From: Ignavibacteria bacterium
GTDB taxonomy: Bacteria; Bacteroidota; Ignavibacteria; Ch128b
Assembly: GCA_016873845.1 (NCBI GenBank)
Contig: VGVX01000011.1
Coordinates: 1-47,753 of the forward strand
Direction: 5' to 3'
Length of the DNA stretch: 47,753 bases
Under the pieces are notes generated by a model. The model was not told the DNA's origin. It did not search any database and saw nothing but the letters and a program-made list of their open reading frames with translations. Below are positions 36,362 through 44,830 of the stretch, one piece after another (the stretch's first letter is position 1; every line of letters starts with the position of its first letter). Made by a program: the position numbers and the translations under genes.

Positions 36362-39013
36362 ATGAGACGATATTTATTTACACTATTATTATTCCTTTCT
36401 CAATTTTCCCTATTGCTTTCCATTGACCGCCCTGGTAACTCAAAAACTGTCACCGCCCATAGATTAAATGAAAAAATATTGCTGGATGGTCTCTTATCAG
36501 AAACTGTTTGGACAAATAAACCAATAAGCGAATTTACACAAAGTGATCCCAAAGAAGGAGAAAAAGCAACTGAGCTGACAGAAGTTTGGGTGGCGTATGA
36601 TGATGATGCACTTTATGTTGCAGCAAAGCTTTACGATTCTCAACCGGATTCGATCGTAGGTTTATATGCAAGACGGGATGATATGCCCGAATCTGATATA
36701 TTCGCTTTTGCAGTTGATTCATATTTCGATAGAAGAACAGCATTCGTTTTTGCATTGAATCCTGCAGGCTCAATGCTCGATGGTACATTTTATAACGATA
36801 GCTGGAACGAATGGTCTTGGGATGGAATATGGGATTATGGAATTCATAAAAATAGTAAGGGCTGGTATGTCGAAATGCGCATACCATTTACACAGCTTAG
36901 ATTCAAAGATGAAGATGAAATGAAGTGGGGAATAAATTTTTACAGACGGATCCATAGAAAAAATGAAGAAGCTCATTTCGTTCAAGTTCCAAAAAAAGAA
37001 AGCGGTTACGTATCGCACTTTGCTACTTTAATTGGACTTCGCGGGATCAAATCCAAGCAAAGACTTGAATTGCTTCCTTACTTTGTTTCGAAAGCACAGT
37101 ATTTAATTCATGATGCTAATGATCCATTCTACAAAGGAAAACAATATCGGTTGAATGCTGGTGCAGATTTGAAACTTGGTCTTGGCAGCAATCTTACTTT
37201 GGATGCAACATTTAATCCCGATTTCGGGCAAGTTGAAGTCGATCCAGCAGTTGTTAATCTTTCTGCATTTGAAACTTTTTATCAGGAAAAAAGACCTTTC
37301 TTTATAGAAGGAGGAAACATATTCAGATTTGGTTCTGGGGGAGCGAACAGTAATTGGGGAATGAATTGGGGGGACCCAAGATTATTTTATTCCCGAAGAA
37401 TCGGCAGGGCTCCACAAGGTTCAGTCGAACGTGATGGATTCGTGGATTATCCAACTGAAACTAGAATTCTCGGTGCAGCAAAACTTTCCGGCAAAATTGG
37501 AGATAACTTGTCACTCGGAATTATCAATGCTGTAACTGAACGAACATTTGCTACAATTGATTCATCGAACTTCAAATCTGAAGAAGAGGTCGAACCATTA
37601 ACTTACTACGGAGTATTCAGGGCTCAAAAAGAGTTTAACTCTGGAAGTCAATCTATCGGTATGATTGGCACCGCAGTGATTCGAGATTTAGAGTATCTAC
37701 CGCTCAAAGATAGATTAAGTGATAAAGCATTTACTCTTGGAATTGATGGATGGACTTCACTCGATTCAAGTCAAACTTATGTGGTAACAAGTTATTTAGC
37801 TGGATCGTATTCACACGGCTCAGAAAATTATCTTGTCAGATTACAACGATCTTCAAGGAGATATTTACAAAGGCCGGATGCAGCATTTTTAAAAATAGAT
37901 AGCAATTTGACTTCATTATCCGGATATGTCGGTAGAGTTGCAGTGAATAAACAGAAAGGAAATATAATTTTTAACTCAGCTGTTGGAATTCTCTCACCAG
38001 GATTTGAATCGAACGATCTCGGCTTTCAATCACGAGCGGATGTAATAAATGCTCATGTCGTAGGTGGATATCGTTGGTATGAGCCAGACGATTTTTCAAG
38101 AAGTAAGTCAGCTGTCCTTGCTTACTTTAGAAATTATAATTTTGATGGTGATGTAATTGGACAGGGAATATTCAATTTTGGAAATATTCAATTTCTGAAT
38201 TATTGGGGATTAGGATACAATGTTGGATATAATTTTTCGGCATATTCAACCGATTTGACAAGAGGCGGTCCGATTACAAAACGACCGAATTCACTCTTCC
38301 TCAATCTTCATGGATATACTGACGGACGGAAAAAATTAACTGCTTTCTTCGGTGGTGAGTATTTTGAAAATAATGCAGGCGATAATGGATTCGGAATTAA
38401 TCTTGATTTTAATTGGAAACCGTCATCAAAATTAATTATTTCATTTGGGCCATCGCTAAATAAGAATTTTGAAACTGCTCAATGGGCCGGAAGATTCGAG
38501 GACAAATATGCTGACGAGACTTATGGTAATCGTTATGTTTTCGGTGAGATGAAACAAACAACAATTTCATCAAATATCAGATTGAATTGGACGTTTACAC
38601 CAAAGCTTAGTCTTCAATTATATTTGCAGCCCCTTATTTCCGTCGGTAATTATGAAAACTTTAAGGAGCTCGCAAAACCGCGCACATATGATTTTAATTA
38701 CTTCGGAGAAAACGGCTCAACCATTAAATACGATTCCAATTCAGAAGAATATACTGTCGATCCGGATGGCATTGGGCCGGCTGTGAGTTTTAGTTTTCAG
38801 AATCCAGATTTTAATTACAAATCCCTCCGAGCAAATTTAGTTTTGAGATGGGAATTCTCGCCGGGTTCTGCATTTTATTTTGTATGGACTCATGATAAAA
38901 CCAACTTCGATGATCCGGGACGCTTTTCAGCCGGAAGAGATTTTAAGAATCTTTGGAATGCGGAAGCAAACAATATTCTAATGATAAAATTTACTTATTG
39001 GCTGGATGTCTAA
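36362..39013 (+). CDS. DUF5916 outer-membrane protein with N-terminal CBM9-like domain
   Basis: An 883-residue protein with a signal peptide (to about residue 20). Residues about 30-215 fit a carbohydrate-binding family 9-like domain (ILLDGLLSETVWTNK, VWVAYDDDALYVAAKLYD, MRIPFTQLRF). The rest is DUF5916, predicted as an outer-membrane beta-barrel: long aromatic-rich strands, FNPDFGQVEVDPAVVNLSAFETFYQEKRPFFIEG, ending with MIKFTYWLDV. The family is widespread in Bacteroidota and Gemmatimonadota and its function is unknown. Binding or import of a surface ligand is a guess. Confidence 0.82.
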   Translation: MRRYLFTLLLFLSQFSLLLSIDRPGNSKTVTAHRLNEKILLDGLLSETVWTNKPISEFTQSDPKEGEKATELTEVWVAYDDDALYVAAKLYDSQPDSIVGLYARRDDMPESDIFAFAVDSYFDRRTAFVFALNPAGSMLDGTFYNDSWNEWSWDGIWDYGIHKNSKGWYVEMRIPFTQLRFKDEDEMKWGINFYRRIHRKNEEAHFVQVPKKESGYVSHFATLIGLRGIKSKQRLELLPYFVSKAQYLIHDANDPFYKGKQYRLNAGADLKLGLGSNLTLDATFNPDFGQVEVDPAVVNLSAFETFYQEKRPFFIEGGNIFRFGSGGANSNWGMNWGDPRLFYSRRIGRAPQGSVERDGFVDYPTETRILGAAKLSGKIGDNLSLGIINAVTERTFATIDSSNFKSEEEVEPLTYYGVFRAQKEFNSGSQSIGMIGTAVIRDLEYLPLKDRLSDKAFTLGIDGWTSLDSSQTYVVTSYLAGSYSHGSENYLVRLQRSSRRYLQRPDAAFLKIDSNLTSLSGYVGRVAVNKQKGNIIFNSAVGILSPGFESNDLGFQSRADVINAHVVGGYRWYEPDDFSRSKSAVLAYFRNYNFDGDVIGQGIFNFGNIQFLNYWGLGYNVGYNFSAYSTDLTRGGPITKRPNSLFLNLHGYTDGRKKLTAFFGGEYFENNAGDNGFGINLDFNWKPSSKLIISFGPSLNKNFETAQWAGRFEDKYADETYGNRYVFGEMKQTTISSNIRLNWTFTPKLSLQLYLQPLISVGNYENFKELAKPRTYDFNYFGENGSTIKYDSNSEEYTVDPDGIGPAVSFSFQNPDFNYKSLRANLVLRWEFSPGSAFYFVWTHDKTNFDDPGRFSAGRDFKNLWNAEANNILMIKFTYWLDV

Positions 39014-39099
39014 TTGGAATTTTAATTAATCGAATCAAATTCTGATTTACGCAAAGGTGCCAAGCTTCAAAGTCTCGCACAGAACTTATTCAGTTACTT

Positions 39100-39124
39100 C
39101 TTAGTGTCTTTGTGCCTTAGTGGC
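39100..39124. repeat. Octamer-periodic intergenic element
   Basis: Three 8-base units, TTAGTGTC, TTTGTGCC and TTAGTGGC, run in tandem at 39101-39124. Upstream, CGCAAAGGTGCCAAG (about 39053-39067) looks like a degenerate partner on the opposite strand. Similar G/T-rich octamer strings occur between genes in many unrelated bacterial genomes. It lies between the 3' ends of two convergent genes, where it cannot be a promoter for either. Confidence 0.5.
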
Positions 39125-39144
39125 ATTTTAATTCATGATAACTG

Positions 39145-40047
39145 TTAGTGCTTAGTATTTTTATTCCTTCTTAGTTGTACCAGAACAGCTCCAATCGCAG
39201 CAATTACCATCCCAATTCCTTCCTGCATAGTGATTTTCTCATCGATAAAAAACCAGGCAAGAATTGCAATTTGAATAAGCATAGTTCCATTTATAATGCT
39301 CGATTCCATCGCTGTGAGCGTCCGAAGAGTTAAATTCCAAAGTGTAAATGCGAAAGCAGTATTGATGGCAGCTAACCAGAGCAGGAAAAGAAAGTTTTGC
39401 AGGCTGAGAGATGAAAATCCCTCAATCGATAAACCGACGATCAACAATAGTATTGCACCGATCCCCATACTTACAAATGTTACAACCAATGGACTAATAT
39501 CTCTATTGCGGTTAATATCTCTTCCCAATATAGCAGATCCAGAATTTGCCATAACTCCAATAATCATTACTAATATTCCAATCCATTCACTTCCTGAAAA
39601 TCCAATTGGATAAAAGTAAACTAAGATACCAAACACAAAAAGTACCGCACCAATCCACTGGAGTTTGGAGGGTATCTCTTTTAAAAAGAAAATTCCTAAA
39701 GTAGCAACGACTAACGGCGTAAAGTTTAACATTAAGCTAACCGTTACGGCTGGCAGCAAAGATAAACCCAGAAATAGTGTTCCTTGAGTGAAAAAATAAA
39801 AAACTATTCCAAGCAGGACTAACTTTTTAATTTGTGTTCTGTTTAGTTTGAACAACTCAGTTCTATAGTTTTGTTTAAAAACAAACGGTGCGAAAATTAT
39901 AAACGCGAGAAAGTATCTGTAGCCCGCAAATGTAACCGGCGGAATTTCCGCCAATCCCCATTTGATTATTATGAATGAGGTGGACCATAAAAAAGTTACA
40001 AGAAGAGCTTGGAGAACAGCGAAAAGATTTGGGAAATGTTTGTTCAT
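39145..40047 (-). CDS. EamA/DMT-family transporter
   Basis: A 300-residue drug/metabolite-transporter superfamily protein with about ten membrane helices in two EamA repeats. Features are LLVTFLWSTSFIIIKWGLAEIPPVTFAGYRYFLAF in the first repeat and WLAAINTAFAFTLWNLTLRTLTAMESSIING in the second. Substrates range from amino acids to metabolites and cannot be told here. It is the last gene of the minus-strand group fbp - methyltransferase - eamA, 12 bp after the methyltransferase. Confidence 0.88.
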   Translation of the reverse strand: MNKHFPNLFAVLQALLVTFLWSTSFIIIKWGLAEIPPVTFAGYRYFLAFIIFAPFVFKQNYRTELFKLNRTQIKKLVLLGIVFYFFTQGTLFLGLSLLPAVTVSLMLNFTPLVVATLGIFFLKEIPSKLQWIGAVLFVFGILVYFYPIGFSGSEWIGILVMIIGVMANSGSAILGRDINRNRDISPLVVTFVSMGIGAILLLIVGLSIEGFSSLSLQNFLFLLWLAAINTAFAFTLWNLTLRTLTAMESSIINGTMLIQIAILAWFFIDEKITMQEGIGMVIAAIGAVLVQLRRNKNTKH

Positions 40048-40059
40048 ACCAGTAAATAA

Positions 40060-40950
40060 TTATTTTACAGCAAATCCTGTCATGTTTTGTCCAGAGAAAA
40101 AAAATGTAATTGGTTTTCGTATAATTCTTTTTATAAAATTGATTTCCGAATTTCGACAGGCTGTGCAGCAAGTATTCACTTGATTGATATTTTTTCTCTC
40201 GTAATCTGTTTCGCCCGATATAAAGAATTTGAAGATTTGAACCGGATTCAGAAATGTTTTTACAAGCTCAACTCTTGAAAATTTTGCTTGTTTGAGCAGG
40301 AACTTTAACGAATTTGGCGAGAAGTGAAATAGGTGATAAGGCAAGTGCCAGCCATCCCATCTGTCGCCATGGACAAATCTATCTGTACTTAAAATGTTTG
40401 GAAGGACGATCCAAACAATTCCATTTTTCTTAAGCAGTTCACAACTTTTTTGTATCGCAAATTTTGGATCTGGAAAATGCTCAAGTGAATGATTGAATAT
40501 TATTAAATCAAATTCTTTATTGGTTTTGAATTGCTCAATTTTACCATTGAAGAGATTTAAATCGAAATGTGATTTTGCGTATTTGCAGCCGTCAGAAGAA
40601 ATTTCAATTCCATCTACCGAATAACCCAAATCTCTTAAAGCAGCTAAAAACTCTCCATTACCGCAGCCGATTTCGAGGATCGAATTGATCTTTCCAAATC
40701 GTTGTTCAATTCTTTGGAGATGAAATTCAGCCGCAGCTTTAACTTGTGGGTATTTTAAAAATACGTCATTGCGCGAAATGCTTTGAAGATAAAGTTCATC
40801 ATAAAAGTTTTTAATTTCTGCGGTATTTGGCTGGGGATTTTGAAAAATAATTTTACAGCTTCTGCATTTCACCAATTTTGTCCGACCGAATTCCTTAAAG
40901 TCAGAAAGTTTATTGCAATAGCAAATCGGGCAAGAATCAAATATGTGCAT
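40060..40950 (-). CDS. SAM methyltransferase with N-terminal zinc ribbon
   Basis: A 296-residue class I methyltransferase. The N-terminus has a zinc ribbon (CPICYCN and VKCRSCKIIFQNPQP). The SAM site is SILEIGCGNGEFLAAL and a second motif is LIIFNHSLEHFPDP. This domain order is common in enzymes acting on sugar or lipid precursors of surface glycans. A conserved-looking C-terminus has a CCTACRN cysteine cluster (about 262-268). It is separated from fbp by 9 bp. The substrate is unknown. Confidence 0.85.
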   Translation of the reverse strand: MHIFDSCPICYCNKLSDFKEFGRTKLVKCRSCKIIFQNPQPNTAEIKNFYDELYLQSISRNDVFLKYPQVKAAAEFHLQRIEQRFGKINSILEIGCGNGEFLAALRDLGYSVDGIEISSDGCKYAKSHFDLNLFNGKIEQFKTNKEFDLIIFNHSLEHFPDPKFAIQKSCELLKKNGIVWIVLPNILSTDRFVHGDRWDGWHLPYHLFHFSPNSLKFLLKQAKFSRVELVKTFLNPVQIFKFFISGETDYERKNINQVNTCCTACRNSEINFIKRIIRKPITFFFSGQNMTGFAVK

Positions 40951-40959
40951 TAATCCTTT

Positions 40960-41985
40960 TTACTTAGTGTCTAAGTCTCTTTGACCCTGAACGAATTCTT
41001 CGGCAATTCTCACATCGTGCAGACTTCCAATAAAAAGAGGAATTCTTTGATGCAATTCTTTAGGTTGAATATCGAGCATTCGTGTATGTCCATCAGATGC
41101 TTTACCGCCGGCTTGCTCACAAATAAATGCGAGAGGATTGCATTCATACATCAATCTGAGCTTGCCGCTTGGATTTCTATTATCCTTCGGATAAATAAAT
41201 ATTCCGCCATAGATTAAGTTTCGATGGAAATCTGCAACGAAAGAGCCGATATACCTTCCAGTGTATGGACGCCCTGTTTCTTTGTCATGCTGTTGTAAAT
41301 ACTTAATGTATTTTTTCAATCCCTCTTCCCAATAGAGATAATTTCCTTCGTTGGTCGAATAAATTTTTCCCTTAGTTGGAATTCGAATATTATCGTGTGA
41401 AAGAAGAAATTCACCGACCGATGGATCGAGCGTAAAACCATAGACTCCATTTCCGGTTGTGTAAACTAAAATCGTACTCGAACCGTAAACAATGTAACCT
41501 GCGGCAACTTGTTCGGATCCTTTTTGCAGACAATCCTCAAGCCTGCCAGCTCCATCTCCCGAGGATTTCCTTTTATAAATAGAAAAAATTGTTCCGATTG
41601 ATACATTCACATCAATGTTTGAAGAGCCATCGAGTGGATCGAACAGCAAAACATACTTTCCAATTCTCTTGTGAGCCGGAATATGAATTAGCTGTTCTTC
41701 TTCTTCCGAAGCCATTACACAAAGATGCCCGCCATGGTCCATTGCGCGAATTAGAATTTCATGTGCAAAAATGTCGAGCTTCTTTACTCGCTCGCCATGA
41801 ATATTCGTATCGCCAGTAAATCCGAGAATATCTACTAAACCTGCTTTGTTAACTTCAAGAGAAACAATTTTTGCAGCTAATGCAAGGTCAGAGAGCAATG
41901 CTGAAAGTTCTCCAGTCGCCTGTGGATGTCTTCTTTCACTTTCGATAATATGGCGTTCAAGAGTCATGAATCTTCTGTGCGGCAT
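40960..41985 (-). CDS. fbp: Fructose-1,6-bisphosphatase class I
   Basis: Hydrolyses fructose-1,6-bisphosphate in gluconeogenesis. The protein has 341 residues, with the metal/active-site motif [25 protein letters not shown], the acidic set [17 protein letters not shown], and [19 protein letters not shown] near the C-terminus. A strong GGAGG site lies 5 bases before ATG (41991-41995 on the minus strand). It is the first gene of its transcript. Confidence 0.95.
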   Translation of the reverse strand: MPHRRFMTLERHIIESERRHPQATGELSALLSDLALAAKIVSLEVNKAGLVDILGFTGDTNIHGERVKKLDIFAHEILIRAMDHGGHLCVMASEEEEQLIHIPAHKRIGKYVLLFDPLDGSSNIDVNVSIGTIFSIYKRKSSGDGAGRLEDCLQKGSEQVAAGYIVYGSSTILVYTTGNGVYGFTLDPSVGEFLLSHDNIRIPTKGKIYSTNEGNYLYWEEGLKKYIKYLQQHDKETGRPYTGRYIGSFVADFHRNLIYGGIFIYPKDNRNPSGKLRLMYECNPLAFICEQAGGKASDGHTRMLDIQPKELHQRIPLFIGSLHDVRIAEEFVQGQRDLDTK

Positions 41986-42129
41986 TTAATCCTCCAATTT
42001 GTTTTGAGAATAATTATAAATCTGAATTCCCCGTGTAAGAATAATTTTTAACAATTTCTATACATCCCTCAATCGTATTTTAAGAAATTCATTAATCAAA
42101 TTCACCAAGAATTTTTGCGATAATTAGCT

Positions 42130-42137
42130 TAAGTTTG
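42130..42137 (+). promoter_or_regulatory. Candidate -7 element for the bd-like operon
   Basis: TAAGTTTG matches TAnnTTTG fully, 30 bases before the ATG at 42167. The nearest TTTG upstream (42114-42117) is only 12 bases away, so the -33 part is not convincing. The remaining divergent gap (41996-42129) shows no other clear signal. Confidence 0.35.
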
Positions 42138-42166
42138 TTGAAAGAAATATTCAAAATGGAGGAAAA

Positions 42167-43573
42167 ATGCACTATCCATGGTGGTATGTTGATGTGATCA
42201 CCGCCCCGATGCTTATCGCGATAATCGCAACAATCCATGTTTACGTGGCAATGTATGCTGTCGGAGGAGGAATGATCCTCGCCTATGAGACGGGTAGAGC
42301 GTATCGCAATCTTCGCGAAGACACTCTAGATTATTTACGTTCACATCTGAAATTTTTTATTTGGCTTACGGTAGTTTTCGGTGCGATCACAGGAGTCGGA
42401 ATTTGGTGGACTATAAGTCTTGCCTCACCATTAGCAACCGAAGCACTTATCCACATATTTGTTTTCGGCTGGGCAATGGAGTGGGTGTTCTTTATAATCG
42501 AAATTATCGCTGCATTTATTTTTTATTATTACTGGGGAAAACTTGATCCGAAAACTCATACTATCATTGGATGGATTTACGGAGTTTCTGCCTGGATGAG
42601 TTTAGTTTTAATAACTGGTATAACTTCATTTATGCTTCATCCAGGAAACTTCATTCAAGATAAAGAATTTTGGACAGCGTTCTTTAATCCTCAGACGATT
42701 CCACAAATTTTCTCACGAACCGGTGGATCAATTTTACTTGCGGGACTTTATTTTTTCCTTCACGCTTCAATAACAGTAAAAGATCCAGAATTTCTGAGAA
42801 GAATCGAAAGACGAATTGCTAAGTGGGCAATATTTGGCGCCGCATTCACATTGATCGGCGGTATTCTATGGTTCATTTATCTCCCTGAAAGCAGCAAAGC
42901 CGCACTTGAGGGTGCCGCATCGTTAAATATTTTAATGGGATTGGTTTTCGCGGCAACAGCGGTTGTTTTCTTTTTCTTTTATTTAGGTTCGTTAAAAGGG
43001 AAGGGATTACTCTCGCTCGGATATGCAATTCTGCTTTTTATTTTTGGATTGATTGCTGTCGGATCGAGCGAGTTCATCCGCGAAGCAGTCCGCAAACCTT
43101 ATATTGTTTATGATTATGTTTATGGACATCAGATCTACAAAAGTGAAGTCGCAAAAGCAGAGCAGATCGGATTTTTGAATTTTGGAGCTTGGACGCGTCC
43201 GTACGTTTTAAAAAAATATCCTCAGCTTGCGGATCAAAACAACATGATTGACTATCAAAAGGTAAACGATCTTTCAAAGAATGATAAAGTCAAACTTGGC
43301 GAAACATTGTTTATGTATCACTGTAACGATTGTCATGCGGTAAAGGGGCTTTCGGGAATTCAAAGCATCACGCGCGGATGGAAAAAAGAGCACATCGAAA
43401 CAACGATAATTGATATGGAGCGAATTCATTATTTCATGCCGCCTTGGTCTGGGAATAAAATCGAAGCAGAACTACTCACAAGTTATATCCAAAGCATCCA
43501 AATGCCGCATCCGATTTTAGATAAAGAAAATAATTCTGCTCAAACAAAAACTGAGGGAGGAAACCATGAATGA
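42167..43573 (+). CDS. CydA-like membrane oxidoreductase subunit fused to cytochrome c
   Basis: A 468-residue protein resembling subunit I of cytochrome bd oxidase in its first 320 residues (about nine helices). H24 in TIHVYVAMY is placed like a CydA heme ligand, and E105 and E112 in GWAMEWVFFIIE match the paired glutamates of CydA. The SSEFIREAVRKPY segment (about 300-312) resembles the GRQPW region. The loop after helix six is only about 15 residues (about 240-254), so the quinol-binding Q-loop is missing. A C-terminal periplasmic cytochrome c domain (about 371-455) carries one CNDCH site (C386-H390), with a likely axial Met in HYFMPPWSG. A GGAGG site precedes ATG. It overlaps its partner by 8 bp. 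Confidence 0.82.
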   Translation: MHYPWWYVDVITAPMLIAIIATIHVYVAMYAVGGGMILAYETGRAYRNLREDTLDYLRSHLKFFIWLTVVFGAITGVGIWWTISLASPLATEALIHIFVFGWAMEWVFFIIEIIAAFIFYYYWGKLDPKTHTIIGWIYGVSAWMSLVLITGITSFMLHPGNFIQDKEFWTAFFNPQTIPQIFSRTGGSILLAGLYFFLHASITVKDPEFLRRIERRIAKWAIFGAAFTLIGGILWFIYLPESSKAALEGAASLNILMGLVFAATAVVFFFFYLGSLKGKGLLSLGYAILLFIFGLIAVGSSEFIREAVRKPYIVYDYVYGHQIYKSEVAKAEQIGFLNFGAWTRPYVLKKYPQLADQNNMIDYQKVNDLSKNDKVKLGETLFMYHCNDCHAVKGLSGIQSITRGWKKEHIETTIIDMERIHYFMPPWSGNKIEAELLTSYIQSIQMPHPILDKENNSAQTKTEGGNHE

Positions 43574-44681
43574 GTTTTTAGCTCCGATAAATGAAATGGG
43601 ATTACCCGCACCAATTTGGTTCTTGAAGTTATTCAAAGTGCTCGGATTTGTTCTCCATCTTTGCATGATGAATCTGTGGTATGCAGGCATGCCGTTAGCC
43701 GCGATACTCTCACTCACCGCTGAAGGGGATACAAGACGAATAGGTGAACGAATGGTCATGTACATGCCTATCATTGTAGCCCTTGGAATTAATTTCGGAA
43801 TTGTGCCTTTACTGTTTATTCAAACGCTTCACTACTCGCTTTACTATCCGACCGGAATCTTGATCGCCTGGCCCTGGCTGAGTGTGATTGTGCTTTTGAT
43901 GTTTGCTTATTATGGAGTCTATATCTACACAACTCAAGTGAAGAATAATAATATCACAAAGATTGGAAAAATTTCGGTTTGGATCAGTGCAGTATTTTTT
44001 ATTCTGATCGGATTTCTCTTTGCTAATAATTTTTCTCTTTTGGTAAATAAAGATGAATGGCTTAGAATTTATGAACAGACAAATGTCGCCGGTGCCGTGA
44101 CAGGTTTTGCTTTGAATCTGCAAGATGCCTCGCTGCTTCCCCGCTGGCTTTTTATGATCGGCTTATCAGTTATGACAACGGCTGTTTATTTAATTATCGA
44201 TTCGGTGTTTTTCGCGAAGAATGAAACTGATAATTATAGAAACACCGTTAGAAAATTTTCTCTAAAGCTCTATCTCGTGGGATTGATTTGGGCAGGAACC
44301 ACGTCAGCTTGGTACATCTTTGGAACATTTTCACGAGATTTATTGGATGCAATTAAAACCGATCCGATTGTGCATGGACTTTTTGTTATCACAGGCTTAT
44401 CAGCAATCGTACCGCTTGTTATAATGATAATCAAAAAGCAAAATTTCACAAAAGCTACTGCTTGGCTTCTTGGCGGTTTTCAATTTTTGGTGCTAACTTT
44501 TAACGTATTGAGCCGACAATGGGTGCAGGATTTTTCAATTGCTAAAATCGTCGATTTGAATCGTGAACTGGTTGTAACGCAGTGGAGTTCAATGATCCCA
44601 TTTCTCTTAACCTTTGTGATCGGTGCGGCGGTGATATTTTGGATGCTGAAGAAAATTGTTGGGTTGAAGTCTATGTCTTGA
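43566..44681 (+). CDS. Membrane partner subunit of the bd-like complex
   Basis: A 371-residue protein with about nine membrane helices. Early residues LKLFKVLGFVLHLCMMNLWYAG contain H31, placed like the heme-ligand histidine at the start of the upstream subunit, suggesting the two are distant relatives or that this one also binds heme. YMPIIVALGINFGIVPLLFIQTLHYSLYYPTG has a further histidine in a helix. It does not closely resemble typical CydB by eye. The 8-bp overlap and a GGAGG site inside the upstream gene point to equal translation in one complex. Confidence 0.72.
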   Translation: MNEFLAPINEMGLPAPIWFLKLFKVLGFVLHLCMMNLWYAGMPLAAILSLTAEGDTRRIGERMVMYMPIIVALGINFGIVPLLFIQTLHYSLYYPTGILIAWPWLSVIVLLMFAYYGVYIYTTQVKNNNITKIGKISVWISAVFFILIGFLFANNFSLLVNKDEWLRIYEQTNVAGAVTGFALNLQDASLLPRWLFMIGLSVMTTAVYLIIDSVFFAKNETDNYRNTVRKFSLKLYLVGLIWAGTTSAWYIFGTFSRDLLDAIKTDPIVHGLFVITGLSAIVPLVIMIIKKQNFTKATAWLLGGFQFLVLTFNVLSRQWVQDFSIAKIVDLNRELVVTQWSSMIPFLLTFVIGAAVIFWMLKKIVGLKSMS

Positions 44682-44698
44682 ATGTGCGATGTGGAGAT

Positions 44699-44731
44699 GA
44701 GGCTGAGGCTTAGGCTGAGACGGAGACTAAG
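44699..44731. repeat. Degenerate hexamer repeat
   Basis: GAGGCT, GAGGCT, TAGGCT, GAGACG and GAGACT run in tandem directly after the bd-like operon. It is purine-rich, with no terminator features. Such GAGGCT strings appear in intergenic DNA of many bacteria; their origin is unclear. The gap (44682-44830) otherwise holds only the inverted repeat at 44791. Confidence 0.45.
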
Positions 44732-44790
44732 AAAAGTAATTAATATTTAATGAGTCACAGAATAATTTGATTTATAAAACGCCCTAAACT

Positions 44791-44810
44791 AAATTTGTCC
44801 ACACAAATTT
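44791..44810. promoter_or_regulatory. Inverted repeat upstream of the ATP-cone kinase
   Basis: AAATTTGT and ACAAATTT form a perfect 8-bp inverted repeat with a 4-base spacer (CCAC), 20 bases before the TTG start at 44831. Its position fits an operator or a leader hairpin. It does not match the NrdR box, which would have been notable because NrdR also has an ATP cone. It could be chance in AT-rich DNA. Confidence 0.35.
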
Positions 44811-44830
44811 GAATAATAGAAAGAAAAGTT

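Noticed and set aside
39014-39144. CRISPR-like short repeats
   Set aside because: Units are 8 bases in direct contact without spacers, so this is a simple repeat. No CRISPR array was seen anywhere in the window.
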